From assembly GCA_030248225.1 (NCBI GenBank), contig JASANE010007267.1, positions 62,001 through 126,000 on the forward strand: a stretch of 64,000 nt of DNA, given 5' to 3'. Origin of the DNA: Trileptium ribeirensis (lineage: Eukaryota; Nematoda; Enoplea; Enoplida; Thoracostomopsidae). The notes beneath the pieces are model-generated. The model was not told the origin of the DNA. It was given only the letters and a program-made list of their open reading frames with translations, and did not search any database. The translations under genes and the position numbers were made by a program. Below, piece by piece: positions 25,346 through 64,000 of the stretch. Position 1 is the first letter of the stretch. Every line of letters begins with the position of its first letter.

Positions 25346-26038
25346 AATTGGGAGAATTATAATAAATAAAACAAAATGTGTGTCCAATGTATGGAACACA
25401 CAAAACAGTATAAAGTAATAATCTACACTGCGAAAACTAGAAGCTCCTGAAGTTGCCCTACAAATGTATCTTTTTATATTTCTTAAATTTTTGTTAAATC
25501 TTGGCCAGCGCAAGTTTCCACACGCTCAGCGATATTAAAAAGAAGATTCGATGATGGTCAACTTTTTGAGAAAGCGTGAAAATTTTTTAGGTATTTCTTG
25601 TTAACGTCCATGGTATATCCCTTTTTCGGCCTTACCTTCAGGTATATGACTCACGTTGTTGGTCATCAGCATGACTACCCCCAGCCTATTGGGCCACCGA
25701 TTTAGGCCTCACAGCAGTTCCTGGACCACCAAATTTGCACCTAGCTATGTTCCATGACAACCAAATCCAAGCACACCCAAAGTTGTTGATCACCAAACTT
25801 AGGCTCCCGGACTATTGACCTCAAAATTGACAACTCTCATGTTCCTGTTAGTGTTAAACTTTTAGGCAAAGCTTATCGAAAATGAACACTAACGTTTTAG
25901 ACCCGCCATACAGAAACATGCAGAGGTCTGAATTTCTTGGTTAAGAACATGCATGAGTATAAATTTTGTGGTCAAGAACAGGGTGTTCTGAGATTAATGG
26001 TACAATAACACGGACGGTCTGTAAATGTGGTGGTCTGA
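25296..26038. repeat. palindrome spacer with inverted minisatellite halves
   Basis: The left half (about 25660-25830) carries units such as gttcctggaccaccaaat and tgttccatgacaaccaaat. The right half (about 25920-26038) carries the opposite sense (gtggtcaagaaca, tggttaagaacatg). So the spacer is a degenerate inverted repeat of the same unit as the foldback-like element at 15220-16075. Confidence 0.6.
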
Positions 26039-29000
26039 ATTTTCCATTTACCCAATTATTCGTCTTGCTGAATTCTCCGTCCTTAAAACCACGACAATAA
26101 TCCTGGGAATTTGGGTAGCCGGGAAATTAAGCAAATGCCAAAATGGGAAAACCAGGAATTGGGAAAATGGACAATCGAGCAAGTTCCGTTTTCCTGATTC
26201 CCCGTTTTTTCTCAATTTCCAGCTTTTTCAATTTCCCAATTTCCCGTTTTTCATATTTCCCCATTGGCCGCTTTTCTAGTTTCCATTTTTCCCAATTGTT
26301 CGGTTTCCCTTATTCCCATTTTCTGTTTTCCCAGTTCCCACCTTCCTATGTGTTCCCAGTTTCCCACCTTCCTATATATTCCCAATTTCCCTTTTTCCCA
26401 ATTTCTCGTTATACCAATTTGAAATTTTCAAAATTGGTCATTTTTCCACTTTCCCGTTTTTCAAATTTCTGACCTTCCCAAGTGCCCGTTTTTCCTATAT
26501 CCCGCTCTCCCGGCTTCGAAAATATGAAATGTTGGGTGTCCCGGGAAATTAAGCAAAATGGAAAATGGCAAAACAGAGAATTGGAAAAACAGAAAATCTG
26601 TAAATTCCTGTGTTCCCAATTACCCGTTTTCCCAATTTTCGTTTTTCCAATAACTCCTTTTTCATTTTTCTATTTCCTGTTAACGCATGTTTTGCCTTCT
26701 GTTTTCCCAATTTTCGGTTTTTTCAACTTTCAGTTTTCCTCATTTCTCATTTTTTCAAATCTCTGCTTCCTCAATTTTCTCTTCCCCTTATTTCCTGTTT
26801 TTTATCAAATTTCATATTATTTCCAACTTTTCCCTTTCTCAATTTCCGGCTCCCCAATTTCGCTTTTCCAATTTGCCGCTTTTCTCGATCCATGTTTCAT
26901 ATTTACCAATTCTTGGATTTCCAAAGGAAGGCAAATATATAAAGGACAATATGGTGCATTTACATGAGACGCAAAACTGCTCTATATGATTAACCCAGGG
27001 AAATCTGAATGTGCAAAAAGGCAACAGATATTTTATTACGCCATTGAATGCGATGAACCAAAACAAGTATGATTCAGTGTCTGTCCATGTACACAATCTT
27101 CAGACATACAGTTAACATACATATTGAAAAAATCTTAACCATTCCGAAATTATTTTGTAAAAGTTTAGTTTCACAATTTTAGTGAAACCGTTTGTATGTG
27201 TCGCCATACCCGAAAAAGGTCCCAAATATTTTGCGAGCTGCTTCGCTTAGACAGATGATATAGGAATAACGCTTAGATTTTTATATTAGGTCTACTATCC
27301 GTGGTACCCGAGACCTAGCAACATGAGGTAGGATCGTTGGTAGGTGCACTTTTGCGCAGCTAAAATTAATCTGGAAGGCCACGCCATTTGTTTTGCCCCA
27401 CCAATCCTCAGAAATAATATTATGTCGACGCTTTTTATTTAGGAATGAGCATTTGCATAGATTCTTTATTGTGTATTTTAATCGTAGCTCGACCCCAGAT
27501 TTTTTATCTTATCTAGATTCCAGAAGATGATTCCCACTTTATCTTGGCATGTCTCCCAGATTTATCTTATTTTATGTTCTCCACCCTTCCAACATGCTAT
27601 ATGTTACCATGCTCCCCAGATGTATTTCACCTCAGCTTGCACATGGATAATCATATATGTTTAATCTTAATTTGCCCATCCCTGATATTTTGCCTTTAAC
27701 TAGATTTGTTCGGTGATACCAAATGAATTCTGGGTGCTGTGTGGTCTATTTAAAGTCAGACAGGAAGGTTAATACCTTCTTCCCGCGCGCAGCTGAAGCG
27801 CTGTGAAATTCGAACATTTTATCACATGTATTAGGAAGCAATCAATTGTCTGAAAGAACTGTCTATTAGCAATTATGAACAATCTTACAGACATTTGAGC
27901 CCGATAGCTGATTAACTGAAACGTTAACGGACGAAGCATGTGAATCCTGACTTTAAGATGTTTTCGATCGCTTATTGCGTTAAAAAAGTAGACCCCAAGT
28001 CAAAAACATTTGTATGTAACATATACCTCATATGTTGTGTAAAGATTCATAATATATAAACCGAACCGAGCAGCTTCAAGCAATACATCATAGCGGCAAA
28101 ATTGACAATAAATTTGACCGAAAGCGGAGCTGCAGGCAGCTTCTTCTGGCGAATAAGATATTGTAATGATGGCTACGTACACCTCCTATGAAAAGTTAAA
28201 TCAAACTGTACCGAATAGTGCCATGTTATAAATAACTAGAACGACCCGTTGCTTTAAAACACATCTTGCAAACTATTATTCCCATATTGACATTTGGCAT
28301 AAATCTGGAAAAAAAAGATCATACGTTTGCGTTAACGTCTGCATGCACCTAGGTGAAACACTCAACGGTTAATATCTGTACACAATTTTCAGAATATCAG
28401 ATTTACATTAATCGCCGCACGCGACAACTGATCTCGAAATATTATACTATCGATTTACATATGTCAAATTTAAAATTAGCTGCTTTCATAACTGTCAAAT
28501 TCAAAAATATCTTTTCAAGTTGTCCGTCACCTAAAACTGGCATAATAGCGAAAACGGTTTTAAAAACAAAGTGTTAAGTAACCGTAGATTATTTGACAGG
28601 TTTTGGTTTGCTTGGTCGCAATCGACTCGACCCATCAGTTTCAGGTAGAATAATATATACAGGAACGACGTTCTTTTCTTTATTCTTGACAGCTCTACGG
28701 TGTGTATTGCTCCTATAGTTGAAAGTGTATTCGAAAAATCAACCGTTTATGAAACACATTTTCAACATATTCACTAGCAAGTATTAAAATATAAAACCAA
28801 CCTGGTTCCGAAACAGTACTGTCAGGGTAACAAATGCAAGTGTAATATATCTGCGACACATGTTCGAATTACGATTCTCTCTAAAGAAATAAAATTACTA
28901 TATATATTAGAGGTTTAGTAACAATCCGAAATGTCTCGTCAGCTCCCAAAAATTCAACTCAGTTCGCCTCTCAATTTTGGTTGGCCCTGCCCCTGTTTCA

Positions 29001-30468
29001 AATCCTCTGCCAGCCTATCTCATAAATTGTGTAATTATGCTCCTTGGTTGGAAGTATTATAGCGTTGGCTATATGTATCACATAAACTGCATGCAGAAAC
29101 CGCTTAGGCTAAGAAGTGCTTAAACGAAGATTATGCTATTTTGTAAGCTTAGCAAAAAGTACGCTGAGCCCCCGAGACAAACTATAAATTTATTATTATT
29201 TGTACTTAAATTTATTTCAAGTCGAATCAGAAGTGACTAATTTTACAGGAATACTAACAATTAATATTAGCCAGGTAAGAATTTTAAATAATAGCCCTAC
29301 GCCTGATTCTCAGCCTTAGCCGAAGCCTAATAAATACCGAGAAAAGATCTTGAATAATGCTTCTAAACAATTCGTAGCAGGTAATTGGTAGGATATGGGC
29401 GCTCATATTACTTTTGGATTTTACCTTAAGCTTAGGTTTAGTCTTTTAGGTGAAGGAGTGAATTATACAACGCTTCAATTTAGTTTAAATTGAGTGCAAT
29501 TTGCAGCTGGGCCTAGACATACATGTAGGTTCCAGAGGGTGTAGCCAGGGCTTTGAGGATGGCGCCGGGCTTGGGGCTTCCGGGAGGAGTTAGCTGGAGG
29601 TGTGTGCGGTGCTCGGCACCGCGCCCAGGGTATCCGACACCTCAGAATCGGTAACCCATCTACCCCTATGAGCATATATGGCCCAAAAATATCTTATAAT
29701 TCTGTCTTATTTGGAAATCGTAAATTCAGTACTTGAGGAGATCTTATTTCTTCAATCTGGCAGTTCTTTCAGTATTACTTAGGCAGTTACTGTATCGTTT
29801 AAGCGTACACAGCATCCTGCAAAACTGCGTCACACCGTGCCTCTACCCGCAAATGGCTATCGTATAACGGAGTGGAAATAAGAGTAGCATTAAGTTTAAA
29901 AAGATCTCTCATGGCTACAAATTATCATAGCGAAGCAGTGCGACGTGGACGAATTCGGCAGGTGCTCAGGCACATTAATGACGCTGGAAAACGAGTGATA
30001 GTATAATTCTTTAAACGGAGACATGTAAATCATGTCACATACTATCTTACCTCACTATTGCAGTACATCGACCGCGGTTTGTATCTCATATCACATTTAC
30101 AGTGTTACTGCTACCAGAGCCTGATAGAGCCGGGGGTCTTAGCGACAGCACGACCCGACTTTGACCAGTTAGAAGCTTTAAATGCTCCACCTGTGCAAGC
30201 CCTGGATCATTTAAAATCGAAGTTTTTCTGGTCAGCTGTGTCTTACAAACAAGTACTTCACGGGCGAAATTTTTGACCGGAAGGCGGCCAAAATTCTCAT
30301 ATGCATTTCGTATATATATAAAGAAATGTATAAAGAACGAACATATAGTAGGTTCATATTCCTGCAAAACCAAAGCGAAACATATGTTCCGCTCCTTGCT
30401 GGTGGTTGCCTGGAGAAAACTTTTTGTGGCTACCAATTTTAACTTTGATTTTTTTTACTTTATGTTTT
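26039..30468. repeat. right arm of 9.6-kb imperfect palindrome
   Basis: Reverse complement of 20888-25295, including a pyrimidine-rich minisatellite at about 26100-26890 (reverse of the polypurine tract) and a copy of repeat family A near 29090-29340. It begins about 0.6 kb from the last ALK-like exon found (31044-31136). No kinase exon was recognised inside either arm. Confidence 0.9.
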
Positions 30469-62540
<32,072 letters not shown>

Positions 62541-62870
62541 CTGAAAAAGCTGATGGTTTAATAGTCTCAAATTAAACTACCAGTAAAAATATGTTTGAAA
62601 GAACTGCACTGTGAAGCGTAAACAGATAGATATTGAATAAATAGCCGTGATGGAGTGCTGGAGTTCATTAGCGAAAGTATTGACTAAGGAATGAACTGGC
62701 CGAGTGAACCGGCTGGAACCTGAGATGAAAAAGCTGATGGTTTTAATAGTCTCAAATTAAACTACAAAAATATGTTTGAAAAAACTGCGCTGTGAAGAGT
62801 AAACAGTGAAATCTCGAATAAATAGCCGTGATTGAGTGCTGGAGTTCACAGTTTGCGATTGGTTTTAAAA

Positions 62871-64000
62871 AAAGTAATGTGAAATTTTAAATTATGCTGA
62901 AATAAAGGCAGAAAGCAAAATTAGTCTGCGCGATTACTAAGAGCCGGGACGCCGAGTTGAAAGGCGTTGCGAATACAGACTTGATCACGGCAACATATAA
63001 TAGATTTAAGCAATTTTCAGTACTTGTATAAGCTCTATATGAGAAATAGAAATCACTACAACATTTAAATTGAGGCTATAATATATAGAAACGAATATCG
63101 TAATCATGTTCACTGGCCCAAAAATATTTCGCACATCAAATTACAGCAAATCTAGGTCCCAGATATTTATTGTATAAGTGCAATTCCTGGATCTTTCTAG
63201 TTATTCCTCTCACCATCCTGAAATTGATCATGTTTAAAGATATTGAGTCGATTCAACATTTTTTGATACCATTCGACTAAATTGTAAATGCGGTCTGATT
63301 GGTATATACGTTTAATACCACTGGGAACCCAAAAAAATAGGGAACGTTTTTGTCATAAAACTAGCCGGAATAGTATTTTTTAAATCAGTCCGTTGCGCAG
63401 AGTCGAATGAGGTAAAGTTACTGCTGTTTCTTCCAAATTGACCAACTGCGGTACGGGAAGGGCTATAATTGAAAACACCCAGGAATTGTACTCATACAAT
63501 AATTATCAGGCACCTATATTTGGTGTAATTTCGTATGAGAAATATTTTTGGGACAGTGAACTTGACTGCGACATGTATTTCCATATTATAGCCATAATTT
63601 ATAAGATGTAGTGCCGTCGGTTTCCCATGTACAGCTTATATAAGTAGTGAACTTGACTGCGACATGTGTTTCCACATTATAGCCATATATTTACAAAATG
63701 TAATGCCATCGATTTCCCATGTACAGCTCATATAAGTAGTGAAAATTGCTTGAATCTGTATGTTGACGTGCTCAATTCTGTCGTGGCAATGCCTTTCACG
63801 TCGGCGTCCCGGCTTTTAGTAATTGCGCCGGCTCATTTTGTTTGCCCCTTGTTTCGGCATAGTTCAAATTTTCACATTAATTTTCCTAAAACCAATCCCA
63901 AACTGTGAGCTGCACTTTGTATCCATCAATATATACCACTTACAACACTACTAGCTAAAATCACGATAGATATAAACTTTCCGTATGCATATCGCTCAGT
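62871..64000. other. intron upstream of exon 1, no exon seen
   Basis: No supported coding exon on the minus strand; the N-terminal exons (signal peptide, any first MAM and LDLa modules) must be beyond the window. A 91-bp direct duplication (agtgaacttgactgcgacat at 63555 and 63646) lies at about 63555-63745. The plus-strand 80-codon frame there is not supported. Confidence 0.5.

Noticed and set aside
24353..26989. Phe/Ser/Pro-rich open frames up to 161 codons
   Set aside because: Low-complexity frames of the polypurine/polypyrimidine minisatellite in the palindrome arms.

Overview
The window is nuclear DNA of a multicellular animal. It is visibly AT-rich, its coding sequence is split into short exons with GT/AG introns, and it is loaded with small DNA transposons, tRNA-derived SINEs and tandem repeats. 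It holds no bacterial or viral gene. The main gene is a receptor tyrosine kinase of the ALK/LTK family, which points to a bilaterian. Intron sizes of about 0.1 to 4 kb and the repeat types fit an invertebrate such as a marine invertebrate or tunicate, but nothing here fixes the taxon.

Right half (31044-62540, minus strand): I could assemble 20 consecutive exons of an ALK/LTK-type receptor, and the reading frame is compatible at all 19 junctions. In protein order they encode a MAM domain, the ALK/LTK glycine-rich domain, a cysteine-rich EGF-like segment, one transmembrane helix, a juxtamembrane stretch with an NPNY motif, and the tyrosine kinase domain through the glycine loop, VAIK, HRD and DFG. 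The N-terminal exons lie beyond the right edge. The kinase C-lobe (the rest of the activation loop, the PE motif and the helices after it) is not found anywhere to the left. The last exon seen lies only about 0.6 kb from a 9.6 kb inverted duplication.

Middle (20888-30468): a large imperfect palindrome with arms of about 4.4 kb and a 0.74 kb spacer. Its inner arms are purine-rich (left) and pyrimidine-rich (right) minisatellite, and its spacer is a degenerate minisatellite that is itself arranged as an inverted repeat. A smaller element of the same design lies at about 15.2-16.1 kb.

Left part (1-20 kb): a two-exon minus-strand gene for a four-pass membrane protein (981-5482) is followed rightwards by a repeat-rich stretch. 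This includes an hAT-type element of 2.29 kb with a perfect 8-bp target-site duplication that encloses a protein-like exon, two shorter hAT-type elements, tandem tRNA-derived SINEs, and isolated exon-like segments at 10.0-10.3, 11.7-11.95 and 12.15-12.28 kb (minus) and 14.14-14.27 kb (plus) that I cannot assign to a family.

The most unusual observation concerns the receptor introns. Tandem arrays inside two of them are serial copies of the adjacent exon's own 3' end together with its splice donor, and a third array repeats the 5' end of an exon. Reading through any of these donors meets a stop codon before the transmembrane exon.
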